64,000 bases of DNA. It comes from JBBQXK01 sp038251625 (GTDB lineage Bacteria > Pseudomonadota > Alphaproteobacteria > Rhodobacterales > Rhodobacteraceae). The notes beneath the pieces are model-generated. The model was given only the letters and a program-made list of their open reading frames with translations. It was not told the origin of the DNA and made no database searches. A program made the translations under genes and the position numbers. How positions within the stretch are numbered: position 1 is the first letter of the stretch; each line of letters begins with the position of its first letter. The stretch covers positions 6,764 to 70,763 of the forward strand of contig JBBSBE010000006.1 of NCBI GenBank assembly GCA_038251625.1. The letters are read 5' to 3'. Positions 25,463 through 34,659 of this stretch are shown here, piece after piece.

Positions 25463-25721
25463 TCCGACGCACGCCCCCGATTCGGCATGAAATCGTGAAC
25501 GCGGTGCAACGCACGCCGTGTCGGTACGCAAAACCGACGCGCGCGGTACGGGCGCGGGACGCAGGCCAGACGCCCGCCACCCCGCCATCGGCCCGATTAA
25601 GGGGCTGCGCGCAACACCTTGGCCCCTGCCCGTTGCACAAGCGCCGCTCCCCCCTTGTGTCGCCCCCGAAACCGGGTAGCTTCGGCGTCCCCGGAAGGGC
25701 CCACGGCAGAGGGATTTGGCG

Positions 25722-26840
25722 ATGAAAATCAGCATCGAGCGCGCGGCGCTACTGAAGGCGGTCGGTCAGGCGCAATCCGTCGTCGAGCGGCGCAACACCA
25801 TTCCGATCCTGGCCAATGTGCTGATCGAGGCTGAGGGATCGCACGCCAGTTTCCGCGCCACCGATCTGGATATAGAGGTTGTGGACCGTGCCCCCGGAAT
25901 GGTGGAACGACCCGGTTCCACCACCGTATCCGCCGTCATGCTGCATGAGATTGTGCGCAAACTGCCCGACGGCGCGCTTGTCACGCTGACGAATGACGCG
26001 GCGGCAGGCCGGCTGACCGTCGCTGCCGGACGGTCCACGTTCAACCTTGCGACGCTGCCCAAGGAAGATTTCCCGGTGATGGCCTCATCTGAATATGCTT
26101 GCAATTTCACCGCCAAGGCTGGCGTTCTGCGGCGCCTCTTCGACAAGGCAAAGTTTGCGATTTCGACTGAGGAAACAAGGTATTACCTCAACGGTGTCTA
26201 CATGCACACCGCCACGGGTGACAACGGCCCCACCCTGCGCTGCGTGGCGACCGACGGGCACCGGCTGGCCCGGATCGACGCCCCCTTGCCCGCAGGCGCG
26301 ACCGGCATGCCCGGCGTGATCGTACCGCGCAAGACCGTGGGCGAACTGCGCAAGCTGCTGGACGACGACGATACCGATATCGCCGTGTCCGTCTCGGAAA
26401 CCAAGGTGCGCTTTGCCACGCCCGAACTCACGCTGACATCGAAGGTCATCGACGGCACCTTCCCCGATTACACCCGTGTGATTCCCATCGGAAATTCCCG
26501 CAGGCTCGAGGTGGACGCCGCCGAGTTTGCCAAGGCGGTGGACAGGGTGGCCACGGTATCCTCCGAACGCTCGCGCGCGGTGAAGCTGTCGCTGGATGAG
26601 GATCGGCTGGTCCTGTCGGTCAACGCCCCCGACACAGGGGCGGCGGAAGAGGAACTGGCCGTCGCCTATTCCGACGAACGGCTGGAGATTGGCTTCAACG
26701 CCAAATACTTACTGGAGATTGCAAGCCAGGTAGACCGTGAAAACGCCGTCTTCCTGTTCAATTCGGCGGGCGATCCCACGCTGATGCGCGAGGGCAACGA
26801 TACCTCTGCCGTCTATGTGGTGATGCCGATGCGCGTCTGA
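25722..26840 (+). CDS. dnaN: DNA polymerase III beta sliding clamp
   Basis: A 372-residue ring clamp for DNA polymerase III. The N-terminus MKISIERAALLKAVGQAQSV, the central TRYYLNGVYMH segment and the C-terminus SAVYVVMPMRV are characteristic of the three-domain clamp. The ATG at 25722 is used; a TTG two codons upstream is less likely. A 259-bp gap separates it from dnaA, in which I see no convincing DnaA boxes or terminator. Confidence 0.98.
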   Translation: MKISIERAALLKAVGQAQSVVERRNTIPILANVLIEAEGSHASFRATDLDIEVVDRAPGMVERPGSTTVSAVMLHEIVRKLPDGALVTLTNDAAAGRLTVAAGRSTFNLATLPKEDFPVMASSEYACNFTAKAGVLRRLFDKAKFAISTEETRYYLNGVYMHTATGDNGPTLRCVATDGHRLARIDAPLPAGATGMPGVIVPRKTVGELRKLLDDDDTDIAVSVSETKVRFATPELTLTSKVIDGTFPDYTRVIPIGNSRRLEVDAAEFAKAVDRVATVSSERSRAVKLSLDEDRLVLSVNAPDTGAAEEELAVAYSDERLEIGFNAKYLLEIASQVDRENAVFLFNSAGDPTLMREGNDTSAVYVVMPMRV

Positions 26841-26893
26841 CCGCGCGCTTAACCGGGTCTTCACCAGCTTCTGCCAGCATGAAAGGGCCGCCG

Positions 26894-27985
26894 ATGCGCG
26901 GACTGGCGATCACCGCGCTTGGCCTCTCGCATTTCCGCAGCCACCGCGCCGCGCGGCTGGACCTGCACGCAGGCCCCGTAGCGATCATCGGGGCGAACGG
27001 GGCGGGCAAGACGAACATTCTTGAGGCGGCATCCCTGCTGTCGCCCGGTCGCGGCCTGCGCCGCGCATCGGCCGAGGATATGGCCCGCCAGCCAGAGGCG
27101 TTGGGATGGAAGATCACCGCCACATTCCATGGCCTTGATACCACGCACGACGCGGAAACATGGGCCGAGGGCAGCACCCGGGAGGTGCGGCTTGACGGCA
27201 AACCCGCGCCCCAGGCGGCGTTGGGGCGGGTATTGCGCATTCTCTGGCTGGTGCCCGCGATGGACAGGATCTGGTCCGATCCGGCAGAAGGCAGGCGGCG
27301 GTTTCTGGATCGGATCGCGCTCAGCTTCATGCCCGATCATGGCGAGGCGGTGCTGGCCTACGACCGCGCCATGCGCGATCGAAACCGGCTGCTGAAGGAT
27401 GGCGTGACCGATCCGCATTGGTACGTTGCGCTGGAATTTCAGATGGTTACTGCGGCGGATACAATCACCGCGAATCGCAGCGCAGCAATCGCCCGCCTGG
27501 CCTCGGCCGAAACCGACGGCGCCTTCCCGCGTGCCGAACTGGCGCTTCTGGCGCCCGATGACGAGCCGATGATGGGCGAACCGCTCGCCCATGCGCTTGT
27601 CAACCGAAGGCGTGACATGGCCGCAGGCCGCACCCTTGCCGGGCCTCACCGCGCCGATCTTTCCGCCGTCTATGCCGCCAAAGGCCAGCCTGCCGCGCTC
27701 TGCTCAACGGGTGAGCAGAAGGCCCTGCTGATCAGCCTCATCCTCGCCAACGCCCGTGCATTGGCCGCCGATCTTGGGGCAGCGCCCGTGCTCTTGCTCG
27801 ACGAGGTGGCCGCCCATCTGGATGAGGCGCGGCGGGCCGCCCTTTATGCCGAGATCGAGGCGCTGGGGGCACAGGCGCTGATGACCGGAACCGAGGCGCA
27901 TCTCTTTGACAGCCTTGGACAATCCGCCCAACGCTTCCATGCTTCCGAAACCGATGGCCTTTCCCATATCGCAGGGCTTCCATGA
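26894..27985 (+). CDS. recF: DNA replication and repair protein RecF
   Basis: A 363-residue SMC-like ATPase that helps load RecA at gaps. Walker A is IIGANGAGKTNILEA (about residues 31-45), the signature segment is LCSTGEQKALLISLIL and Walker B is VLLLDEVAAHLD. The start at 26894 has AAAGGG six bases upstream; an ATG fifteen bases earlier lacks one. The stop overlaps the start of the lysE-type gene (ATGA), an unusual insertion between recF and gyrB. Confidence 0.96.
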   Translation: MRGLAITALGLSHFRSHRAARLDLHAGPVAIIGANGAGKTNILEAASLLSPGRGLRRASAEDMARQPEALGWKITATFHGLDTTHDAETWAEGSTREVRLDGKPAPQAALGRVLRILWLVPAMDRIWSDPAEGRRRFLDRIALSFMPDHGEAVLAYDRAMRDRNRLLKDGVTDPHWYVALEFQMVTAADTITANRSAAIARLASAETDGAFPRAELALLAPDDEPMMGEPLAHALVNRRRDMAAGRTLAGPHRADLSAVYAAKGQPAALCSTGEQKALLISLILANARALAADLGAAPVLLLDEVAAHLDEARRAALYAEIEALGAQALMTGTEAHLFDSLGQSAQRFHASETDGLSHIAGLP

Positions 27986-28602
27986 CCGTGACATTGCGCG
28001 AACTTCTTCTCTATGCGGGCGGCATGGCCGCGCTCTGGGCCGTACCCGGCCCGGTCTGGGTCGCGCTGATGGCGCGGTCGCTGTCGGGCGGGTTCGCGGC
28101 GGCCTGGCCGCTGGCCGTTGGCGTGGCCCTTGGCGATATCTTCTGGCCGCTGACGGCGATCCTGGGCCTGTCGTGGATCCTGTCGCTTTACGGCGATTTT
28201 CTGTCCCTTCTGAAATGGGTCGCGGCGCTCATCTTTCTTGTGATGGGCATTGGCCTTATCCGCAGTCGGCCCGAGGCGCTGACAGCTTCTTCCCGTCTGA
28301 CGAAACCGGGGCTTTGGGCGGGCTTCGCGGTCGGCATCGCCGCCGTGATCGGCAACCCCAAGGCGATCCTGTTCTACATGGGCGTGCTGCCGGGGTTCTT
28401 TGATCTCTCGCGCGTCACGCCCACCGATATCGTGGCCATCCTTGCCGTATCGACGGCCATTCCGATGATCGGCAACCTCGCCCTTGCGGCCTTTCTGGCG
28501 CGTGCGCGGGCGCTTCTGTCCAGCCCCAAGGCCCTGCGGCGCATGAACCTTGGCTCGGGCCTTCTGCTGATTGGGGTGGCTGCGGTGATTCCCTTTACCT
28601 GA
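27982..28602 (+). CDS. LysE/RhtB-family amino acid exporter
   Basis: A 206-residue inner-membrane exporter of usual family length. About six hydrophobic segments and the family motifs ALWAVPGPVWVALMARSLSGG and IGNPKAILFYMGVLPGFF are visible. The substrate cannot be told from sequence; relatives export basic or hydrophilic amino acids. It is translationally coupled to recF by a 4-bp overlap. Confidence 0.88.
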   Translation: MTVTLRELLLYAGGMAALWAVPGPVWVALMARSLSGGFAAAWPLAVGVALGDIFWPLTAILGLSWILSLYGDFLSLLKWVAALIFLVMGIGLIRSRPEALTASSRLTKPGLWAGFAVGIAAVIGNPKAILFYMGVLPGFFDLSRVTPTDIVAILAVSTAIPMIGNLALAAFLARARALLSSPKALRRMNLGSGLLLIGVAAVIPFT

Positions 28603-28625
28603 CCCCTAAATCTTGTGTCCGCCGC

Positions 28626-28654
28626 GTGACATTGCCGCGCCCGAAGGCTATAAA
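28626..28654 (+). promoter_or_regulatory. Sigma-70-type promoter of gyrB
   Basis: GTGACA (28626-28631), a 17-bp spacer and TATAAA (28649-28654) match the sigma-70 consensus at five of six bases in each box. It lies 28 bp upstream of the gyrB ATG, so gyrB need not depend on the recF transcript. Confidence 0.65.
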
Positions 28655-28682
28655 CCGACAGCATCTGAAGGGGTTCTCACGC

Positions 28683-31118
28683 ATGGCCGAAGCCGCCCGC
28701 AAAGCCGAGGAATACGGCGCCGATTCCATCAAGGTTCTCAAGGGATTGGAGGCGGTGCGCAAGCGCCCCGGCATGTACATCGGCGATACCGACGATGGTT
28801 CGGGCCTGCATCACATGGTGTATGAGGTCGTCGATAACGGGATCGACGAGGCTTTGGCGGGCCACGCAACCGCCGTGACCGTGAAAATCCACGCCGATGG
28901 CAGCGTATCGGTGCGCGACAACGGGCGCGGCATTCCCGTCGATATCCACGAAGGCGAAGGCGTTTCGGCCGCCGAAGTGATCATGACCCAGTTGCATGCA
29001 GGCGGGAAGTTCGACCAGAACAGCTACAAGGTGTCGGGCGGTCTGCACGGTGTGGGTGTGTCGGTCGTCAATGCATTGTCGGACTGGCTTGACCTGCGCA
29101 TCTGGCGCAATGGTGTAGAGCATTACGCGCGCTTTGAGGGCGGCTTCACCACCATCCCCCTGCGCGTCACCGGCCCCGCGCCCGGCGAAAAGGGCACCGA
29201 GGTGCGCTTCATGGCGTCCTCCAAAACCAACCACCCGGATGGTACCTTCTCGAACCTCGATTACGTCTTCAAGACGCTGGAAAACCGGCTGCGCGAGCTT
29301 GCGTTCCTGAATTCCGGCGTGCGCATCGTGCTGGAAGATGAACGCCCCGCCGAACCCCTGCGGTCGGAACTGTTCTACGAAGGCGGCGTGCGCGAATTCG
29401 TGCGCTATCTCGACCGGTCGAAAACCGCTGTCATCCCCGAGCCGATCTTCATCATCGGGGAACGGGCCGGAATCACCGTGGAAGTGGCGATGTGGTGGAA
29501 CGACAGCTATCACGAGACGGTGCTGCCCTTCACAAACAACATCCCCCAGCGCGACGGCGGCACGCACCTTGCGGGCTTTCGCGGCGCGCTGACACGGACA
29601 GTGGGCAACTATGCCCAATCCAGCGGCATCGCCAAGCGCGAGAAGGTGGAGTTTACCGGCGACGACGCGCGTGAGGGCCTGACCTGCGTGTTGTCGGTCA
29701 AGGTGCCCGATCCGAAATTCTCGAGCCAGACCAAGGACAAGCTGGTCTCTTCCGAGGTACGTCCGGCGGTCGAGGGGCTGGTGAACGAGAAGCTGGCGGA
29801 GTGGTTCGAGGAGAACCCCGGGCCTGCAAAACAGATTGTTGGCAAGATCGTCGAGGCAGCATTGGCGCGCGAGGCGGCGCGGAAAGCGCGCGACCTCACC
29901 CGCCGCAAGACCGCGCTCGATGTGTCAAACCTGCCGGGCAAGCTGGCCGATTGTCAGGAGAAGGACGCGTCGAAGGCCGAGATTTTCCTCGTCGAGGGCG
30001 ACAGTGCGGGCGGATCGGCCAAGCAGGGCCGCAGCCGCGCCAATCAGGCCGTGCTGCCGCTGCGCGGCAAGATCCTGAACGTGGAACGCGCGCGGTTTGA
30101 CCGGATGCTGGGTAGTCAGGAGATCGGCACCCTGATCACAGCGCTTGGTACCGGGATCGGGCGGGATGAGTTCGATATCGGCAAACTGCGCTACCACAAG
30201 ATCGTCATCATGACAGACGCCGACGTGGACGGCGCGCATATCCGCACCCTGCTTCTGACGTTCTTCTTCCGGCAGATGCCGCAGGTGATCGAAGGCGGGT
30301 ACCTCTACATCGCGCAGCCGCCGCTTTACAAAGTGGCGCGCGGCAAGTCCGAGGTTTACCTGAAGGATCAGGCCGCGCTTGAGGATTATCTGGTCGAGAT
30401 GGGCCTTGAAGGCGCGCTTTTGCGGCTGGATACGGGGGAAGAAATTGCTGGCGCCGATCTTGCACGCGTTCTGGAACAGGCGCGCCAGTTCCGCCGGATA
30501 CTCGAGGCTTTTCCCACCCATTACCCCCGCTTTATTCTGGAACAGGCCGCCTTGGCGGGCGCCTTCGATGCCGGGCGGGCAGATGCCGATCTGACGGCCG
30601 TGGCCGGGCAGGTGGCGCGCAGGCTGGACATGGTTGCCGCGGAATATGAACGCGGCTGGTCGGGCCGGATCACGCAGGATCATGGCATCCGGCTTGCCCG
30701 GTCCTTGCGCGGCGTGGAAGAAGTGCGCACGCTCGACGGCCCCGTGCTGCGGTCAGGCGAGGCGCGGCGCCTTGCACAGGCGGCAGCCGCCACACGCGAC
30801 GTCTATGCCTTCCCCGCACGGCTGGTGCGCAAGGACCGCGAAAGCCTGATCCACGGGCCAACCGACCTGCTGGACGCGGTTCTGACCGAGGGCGAAAAGG
30901 GCCTGAGCCTGCAACGCTACAAGGGCCTCGGCGAGATGAACCCCGAGCAGTTGTGGGAAACCACGCTGGACCCCGAGGCGCGCACGCTTTTGCAGGTGAA
31001 GGTCGATGACCTGGCGGAAGCCGATGACATCTTCACCAAGCTGATGGGCGATGTGGTGGAACCCCGCCGCGCGTTCATTCAGGAAAACGCGCTGAATGCC
31101 GAGCATCTGGACGTCTAG
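28683..31118 (+). CDS. gyrB: DNA gyrase subunit B
   Basis: An 811-residue type II topoisomerase ATPase subunit. The GHKL ATPase shows VRKRPGMYIGDTDDGSGLHH and SGGLHGVGVSVVNALSDWL. The transducer contains EGLTCVLSVKVPDPKFSSQT. The TOPRIM domain begins at EGDSAGGSAKQGRSRANQAV (Glu at about residue 438) and the C-terminus holds QRYKGLGEMNPEQLWETTLD. The start at 28683 is chosen for the family N-terminus. The stop codon shares CTAG with the convergent ABC ATPase gene, leaving no space for a terminator. Confidence 0.98.
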   Translation: MAEAARKAEEYGADSIKVLKGLEAVRKRPGMYIGDTDDGSGLHHMVYEVVDNGIDEALAGHATAVTVKIHADGSVSVRDNGRGIPVDIHEGEGVSAAEVIMTQLHAGGKFDQNSYKVSGGLHGVGVSVVNALSDWLDLRIWRNGVEHYARFEGGFTTIPLRVTGPAPGEKGTEVRFMASSKTNHPDGTFSNLDYVFKTLENRLRELAFLNSGVRIVLEDERPAEPLRSELFYEGGVREFVRYLDRSKTAVIPEPIFIIGERAGITVEVAMWWNDSYHETVLPFTNNIPQRDGGTHLAGFRGALTRTVGNYAQSSGIAKREKVEFTGDDAREGLTCVLSVKVPDPKFSSQTKDKLVSSEVRPAVEGLVNEKLAEWFEENPGPAKQIVGKIVEAALAREAARKARDLTRRKTALDVSNLPGKLADCQEKDASKAEIFLVEGDSAGGSAKQGRSRANQAVLPLRGKILNVERARFDRMLGSQEIGTLITALGTGIGRDEFDIGKLRYHKIVIMTDADVDGAHIRTLLLTFFFRQMPQVIEGGYLYIAQPPLYKVARGKSEVYLKDQAALEDYLVEMGLEGALLRLDTGEEIAGADLARVLEQARQFRRILEAFPTHYPRFILEQAALAGAFDAGRADADLTAVAGQVARRLDMVAAEYERGWSGRITQDHGIRLARSLRGVEEVRTLDGPVLRSGEARRLAQAAAATRDVYAFPARLVRKDRESLIHGPTDLLDAVLTEGEKGLSLQRYKGLGEMNPEQLWETTLDPEARTLLQVKVDDLAEADDIFTKLMGDVVEPRRAFIQENALNAEHLDV

Positions 31119-31744
31119 AGCGCGATCACAGGCCCCCCGGCGGCGTCTGCATCGCCGGGGTCATGGGTGACCATCAGCGCGGGAATGCCCCGCGCGCGCA
31201 GGTGATCGAAGACAAAGCCACGGATTTCGCTGCGAAGTTCGGTGTCGAGCTTTGAAAAGGGCTCGTCCAGCAGCAGCGCCTCTGGCTCTGCCAGAAGCGT
31301 GCGCATCAGGGCCGCCCGGGCACGCTGTCCACCCGACAGCGTGGCGGGATCACGGTCGGCAAATCCCTCAAGCCCCGCTTGGGCCAGCGCATCCTCCACC
31401 GCTTGCCGCCGCGCCTTGCCCTTTCGCTGTGGCGTCAGGCCAAAGGCCAGATTGCCCCCCACCGACAGATGCGGAAAGAGCAGCGCATCCTGAAAAAGCA
31501 CCCCGATCCGCCGCGCCTCTGGTGGCAGGTGCGTAACGTCACGCCCGTTCAGGATCACCCGGCCAGAGGTGTGGAATGCAGGCATCAGATGCCCGCCCAC
31601 CGCATCAAGCAGCGTCGACTTTCCCACACCCGACGGCCCCATAAGCGTGACCACACCCCCCGCAGGCACGGACAGGGTGACAGGATTGAAAAGCGGCTTC
31701 CCGCCGTTCGGCGCCACGCAAAGCGATTGAAGCTCCAGCGTCAC
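31115..31744 (-). CDS. ABC transporter ATP-binding protein (YnjD-like)
   Basis: A 209-residue ABC ATPase. Walker A is MGPSGVGKSTLLDAV, the Q-loop is GVLFQDALLFPHLSVGGNLA, the signature is TLSGGQRARAALMRTLL and Walker B is ALLLDEPFSKLD. The His switch is in LMVTHDPGDADA. A GTG start overlaps the permease stop (GTGA). It is shorter than most importer ATPases and lacks a C-terminal regulatory domain, like YnjD of E. coli. The ynjB/C/D-like trio suggests uptake of a small molecule; substrate unknown. Confidence 0.9.
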   Translation of the reverse strand: MTLELQSLCVAPNGGKPLFNPVTLSVPAGGVVTLMGPSGVGKSTLLDAVGGHLMPAFHTSGRVILNGRDVTHLPPEARRIGVLFQDALLFPHLSVGGNLAFGLTPQRKGKARRQAVEDALAQAGLEGFADRDPATLSGGQRARAALMRTLLAEPEALLLDEPFSKLDTELRSEIRGFVFDHLRARGIPALMVTHDPGDADAAGGPVIAL

Positions 31745-33426
31745 GCCATCCCCCTGCGGTTGCGAAAGAGAAGCGCAGGCAGGGCCAGCGCCATCGCGTA
31801 CGCGCCGAAGGGCAGGAACGCCTGCAACAGCGCGAAAACCCCGGTGATGCGGCGGTCAGACCCGGATGACAGGGCAACCGCCTCGGTGGTCAGCGTCGGC
31901 ACGCGGCCCGCGCCAAGGAAAAGCGTGGGCAGGTAAAGGGCCACGGATACCGCAAAGCCGATGGCGGCGGCGGTCAGAAGCGGGCGCGTGAGAAGCGGCA
32001 GACGCACCATGAAAAGCCTGCGCCAAGGCCCGGCACCCAAGGCGGCAGCGGCGCGCAAGGCGCGCGGATCCACACCGCGCCATGGATCGGACAATGCGAT
32101 CATCACGTAAGGAAAGACGAACAACACCTGCGCCCACAGCACCGCCAGCATCCCCGCCCCAAGGCCGAGCGTCAGAAAAGCCACCGTCAGCCCCTGCACA
32201 AAGGCGATCTGCGGCACGAGGAGCGGCAGCACGATCAACCCCTCGGCCCATTTCGCCCGCGCCTTGGCCCCCCGTGTTTCCGCCTCGAGCCAGGCGATGG
32301 CGAGGATGACCGACAATCCCGTCGACAAGAGCCCGAGCCAAAGCGTCGTGCCCGCAACGCCCACCCAGCGCGCATCCATCCAGAACCGCAGGCTCCAGCT
32401 TTCGGGCAGGGCACCGGGAAAGCTCCACCGCTGCGCGACGGACCAAAGCGCCAGCGCGATCACCGCAAGAAGCGCCAGCGCCATCAGGCCGGCCCATGCG
32501 GCAAAGGCCAATCGCAGGCCCGGACCCGTGCTCATCCCCCGCCCCCCGGCAGCCAGCCAGCGGCGCCCAAGCCGCATGGCCACGCGTTCTGCCACCCACC
32601 AAAGCGCAATGGTCCCGGCCACGACCAGTCCGATCAACAGCGCCCCGGCAGAGGCAGGCAACATCAGCGCGGTATCGGGCGCGGTGAACCAGCGTGTCAC
32701 GGCCACCGCCAGCGTGGGCGGGTTCGACGGACCAAGGATCAGTGCCACATCCACCACCGACAGGGCATAGGCCAGCACCACATAGACCGGCAGCCGGACC
32801 AGCGGATAGACCTGCGGCAGGATCACCTTCAGCCACACGACGCCCGGCCCGTAGCCCAGTGATCGCCCCGCAGCCAGTTGCGCGCGCGCAGGGATCTGGC
32901 TGAGTGCGGCCAGCATCACAAGGATCAGGAAGGGCACCTCCTTGACCAAAAGCCCCAGGATCAGGGCAAACCCGCCCCGATCATTGACGGTGGCAAGGTC
33001 GGGTGGGCGATCCCAACCGGTGGCCCAGGGGCTGAGAAGACGAGCGATCCAGCCCGATGGCGCCAGCAGAAAGGCCAGCCCGATCGCCAGCGCCGCATGG
33101 GGCGCGGCAAGGATCGGCGTCAGCATCCGGCCAGACGATGCACCCCAGCGCCCGTAAAGCACCGCGACGGCACCGCCCGCGATCAACAGCGAAAGGATCG
33201 TGGCGCCTAGCCCGGTCACCAGCGTCAGCCGCAGGCTGGTGCCGAACCCCGGAAGATCGGACAGCATCGCCCAAGGCGTTGCACTGAAGCCGCTGGCACC
33301 GATGGCGGGCAGATGGCCAAAGGCCGCGCGGGCCGTGACGGCCAGGCCTGCTGCAATTGGCGCCAGAAGGCCCGCCAGCACCACAGCAAGCACCACACCG
33401 CGCAGCGCCCGCCCGTCATGCCTCAT
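31741..33426 (-). CDS. ABC transporter permease, two fused MetI-type domains (YnjC-like)
   Basis: A 561-residue polytopic membrane protein in which two permease domains are fused, each with several membrane segments and an EAA-like loop. The loops are at ARAQLAAGRSLGYGPGVVWL in the first half and DPRALRAAAALGAGPWRRLF in the second. The start at 33426 is the ATG overlapping the binding-protein stop (ATGA). Fused permeases of this class serve thiamine-, iron- and YnjBCD-type importers. Confidence 0.9.
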   Translation of the reverse strand: MRHDGRALRGVVLAVVLAGLLAPIAAGLAVTARAAFGHLPAIGASGFSATPWAMLSDLPGFGTSLRLTLVTGLGATILSLLIAGGAVAVLYGRWGASSGRMLTPILAAPHAALAIGLAFLLAPSGWIARLLSPWATGWDRPPDLATVNDRGGFALILGLLVKEVPFLILVMLAALSQIPARAQLAAGRSLGYGPGVVWLKVILPQVYPLVRLPVYVVLAYALSVVDVALILGPSNPPTLAVAVTRWFTAPDTALMLPASAGALLIGLVVAGTIALWWVAERVAMRLGRRWLAAGGRGMSTGPGLRLAFAAWAGLMALALLAVIALALWSVAQRWSFPGALPESWSLRFWMDARWVGVAGTTLWLGLLSTGLSVILAIAWLEAETRGAKARAKWAEGLIVLPLLVPQIAFVQGLTVAFLTLGLGAGMLAVLWAQVLFVFPYVMIALSDPWRGVDPRALRAAAALGAGPWRRLFMVRLPLLTRPLLTAAAIGFAVSVALYLPTLFLGAGRVPTLTTEAVALSSGSDRRITGVFALLQAFLPFGAYAMALALPALLFRNRRGMA

Positions 33427-34607
33427 CTGGTATAGCGCCGCGCCCATTCCTCGGTCAGCCGGGTCATCCAGCTTGCGTGCGGCTCCAGCAGCGTCGGGCC
33501 AAGGGCATCAAGCGTGGGTAGGGCCGCGGCTTCGGGCAGGGCGTTGAAGGCCGCCTGCTCTGCCGGCCCCAGTTTTGCGGGATCCAGCACGGCAAAGCTG
33601 CCCAGCACCGAGATATCCTGCTGATGCGCCTGCGTGGCGGGATCCAGCAGGAAGTTCGCCACCACCTCTGCCCCGGCGGCATTGGCGGCGTTATAGGGGA
33701 TGGCGACAAAGCTGATATTGCCGATGGTGCCGCCCTCTGGCACGAAAACGCGGGCCGTTTCGGGCAGAAGGCCCTGTTCGATCAGCGCCGCCGGGGCCGC
33801 AGGATCGAAGGCCATGGCAATATCCACCTCGCCGTCGTTCAGAAGCTGGAACTGGATACTCTCATTCTCGGGGAAGGTTTCGCCGCCGCGCCAAAGGTTT
33901 GGCCGCAGCGCATCGTACCAGTCCCAGAGCGGGGCCGTCTGAACCCCAAACGCGGCGTCGGTGACGGGGGCCTGAAGGGCGGCGGCGTCGGGGGCAAGCT
34001 CGATCAATGCCTGCTTGAGGAAGGTCGCGCCCATGAAATTCGTGACCGCAGGATGCGTCATCCGCCCCGGATGCGCCGCCGTCCAGGCGGCAAAGTCGGC
34101 CATCGACGCAGGGGGTACAGACACCCGCGCAGAATCGTAGGCGAAAACGAAACGGGCAAGGCGCCAGGGGCTTTCATACCCCTCGACCGGCACCGTGAAA
34201 TCGACCGAGGCCGCAGCGCCGGGCGAAAGGTCAAGGTACTGCGCGTTCGGCAACCCGGCCACGAAGGGGCCATGCAGAAGCCCCTGCTCCTTCATCGACA
34301 GGAAATTGGCGCCGTTGATCCAGATCAGATCGACCGATCCACCGCCATCCTTGCCGGCCGCCTTTTCCGCGATCACGCGGTTCACGGCCTCTGCGGTGTC
34401 GGACAGCTTCACCTGCTGTACCTTGACACCATAGAGCCGGTCCGTCTCTTGCCCCACCCATTCGATGAACGCATTGGTGCGTGCGTCGCCCCCCCACGCG
34501 TTCCAATAGACGGTCTGGCCCTTTGCGGCATCAAGCGTCGATTGCCAGTCGGCAAGAGCGGGCGATGCAAGGCTGACGGCGAGGGCAGTGGCGAGGGCGA
34601 TGCGCAT
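33423..34607 (-). CDS. ABC transporter substrate-binding protein (YnjB-like)
   Basis: A 394-residue periplasmic binding protein. The signal peptide is MRIALATALAVSLASPALA, followed by the mature start DWQSTLDAAKGQTVYWNAWG. The YWNAWGGD segment and the large two-lobed size resemble the YnjB group. The start at 34607 is chosen for the signal peptide. It is first in the transporter trio and lies 52 bp after the phosphatidyltransferase gene. Confidence 0.88.
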   Translation of the reverse strand: MRIALATALAVSLASPALADWQSTLDAAKGQTVYWNAWGGDARTNAFIEWVGQETDRLYGVKVQQVKLSDTAEAVNRVIAEKAAGKDGGGSVDLIWINGANFLSMKEQGLLHGPFVAGLPNAQYLDLSPGAAASVDFTVPVEGYESPWRLARFVFAYDSARVSVPPASMADFAAWTAAHPGRMTHPAVTNFMGATFLKQALIELAPDAAALQAPVTDAAFGVQTAPLWDWYDALRPNLWRGGETFPENESIQFQLLNDGEVDIAMAFDPAAPAALIEQGLLPETARVFVPEGGTIGNISFVAIPYNAANAAGAEVVANFLLDPATQAHQQDISVLGSFAVLDPAKLGPAEQAAFNALPEAAALPTLDALGPTLLEPHASWMTRLTEEWARRYTR

Positions 34608-34659
34608 GAAAACTCCTTGTCGGCTCATGTCATCATACGCCGCTGGATGATTGAAGGTT

